From Pelagicoccus sp. SDUM812005 (GTDB taxonomy: Bacteria > Verrucomicrobiota > Verrucomicrobiia > Opitutales > Opitutaceae), in contig NZ_JARXIA010000004.1 in NCBI RefSeq assembly GCF_031127875.1, positions 1 through 64,000 of the forward strand: 64,000 nt of DNA, in the 5' to 3' direction. Of the stretch, positions 63,707 to 64,000 are shown piece after piece. A program made the translations under genes and the position numbers. Numbering within the stretch: position 1 is the first letter of the stretch; each line of letters starts with the position of its first letter. The notes under the pieces were generated by a model that did no database searches, was not told the DNA's origin, and saw only the letters and a list, made by a program, of their open reading frames with translations.

Positions 63707-64000
63707 ATGAATCGACGAGGTTTCATAAGTAGCGCGGGCGCCTTGACTGCATTGGGCGCGGTATCGACATTGCCGCAACCCGTGGTGGCGGATCAGGAAA
63801 AGGGCAAACGTCGACCTAATCTCGTGTACGTCTTTCCGGACCAGATGCGCCGTCATGCGATGGGTTTCATGAAGCAGGATCCGGTTCAGACGCCGAATCT
63901 CGATGCCTTCGCCAAGCGCAGCGTGGTGTTGAGCAACGCCTGCAGCACCTATCCCGTGTGCAGCCCCCATCGCGCGTCTCTGCTAACGGGACAGTATCCG
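63707..64000 (+). CDS. S1-family sulfatase with Tat-like signal, 3' truncated by window edge
   Basis: 98 residues visible. The N-terminus NRRGFISSAGALTALGAV is a twin-arginine-type signal, unlike the Sec signals of the other eight sulfatases here. Formylglycine motif CSPHR (C85) lies in PVCSPHRASLLTGQYP, and the metal-site PD (44-45, FPDQ) resembles the S1 subgroup with DQ instead of DD. The gene is cut at base 64000, so domain content beyond this is unknown. Confidence 0.85.
   Translation, partial: MNRRGFISSAGALTALGAVSTLPQPVVADQEKGKRRPNLVYVFPDQMRRHAMGFMKQDPVQTPNLDAFAKRSVVLSNACSTYPVCSPHRASLLTGQYP

Noticed and set aside
1-64000. tRNA, rRNA or CRISPR arrays
   Set aside because: No tRNA-like cloverleaf, rRNA segment or regular repeat-spacer array was noticed on reading; not tested computationally.

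Overview
The window looks like a polysaccharide-utilisation region of a marine Verrucomicrobiota bacterium, probably class Opitutae (Pelagicoccus/Coraliomargarita-like). The clues are: two very large TonB-dependent receptors with the ELSPFTV-type N-terminal segment common in that class and no SusD partner; nine S1-type (formylglycine) sulfatases; a VPDSG/PEP-CTERM-like sorting tail; verrucomicrobial FG-GAP/ASPIC proteins; and moderately high GC with weak Shine-Dalgarno signals. The species is inferred, not proven. No rRNA, tRNA or CRISPR array was seen.

Region 1 (1-42.3 kb) looks like one regulon in several operons. From left to right it holds: the 3' part of an AraC regulator; an ISL3 transposase remnant; an unusual IclR-effector/AraC-HTH fusion regulator; an enolase-superfamily enzyme plus aldehyde dehydrogenase; two sulfatases; an MFS sugar porter plus cytoplasmic GH127; a TonB receptor; a sulfatase; a KDPG-type aldolase plus KDG-type kinase; a sulfatase; a giant secreted clan-A glycosidase ending in a dockerin-like module, followed by a cohesin-like protein with a sorting tail; a GH29; and a six-gene operon (sulfatase, FG-GAP/ASPIC, SMP-30, FG-GAP/ASPIC, two tandem clan-A glycosidases). 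Seven promoters here share a TGCAY-like half-site and an AAAGTGCATA-like half-site exactly 21 bp apart, with the proximal one 22-23 bp upstream of a -10 hexamer. This is classic class-II AraC activator geometry, and the fusion regulator at 1171-2082 is the best candidate to bind it. The sites are clear at six promoters; at the MFS promoter only the proximal half is convincing.

A coherent reading is that secreted sulfatases and clan-A glycosidases trim a sulfated galactan, the TonB receptor and MFS porter import the products, and GH127 with the dehydrogenase, enolase-superfamily enzyme, kinase and aldolase convert the released sugar to pyruvate plus a triose phosphate. That set matches the known 3,6-anhydro-D-galactose (carrageenan) pathway, but no carrageenase is visible in the window, so the substrate is an inference.

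Region 2 (42.7-64 kb) lacks the 21-bp operator and holds other systems: a decayed GH10-like gene, GH32 and a long sulfatase divergent from a LacI regulator; two sulfatases convergent with a XylR-type LacI/AraC hybrid; a second TonB receptor; a GH5; then a 2-hydroxyacid dehydrogenase, sodium:solute symporter, parallel beta-helix protein and a Tat-type sulfatase cut by the window end.
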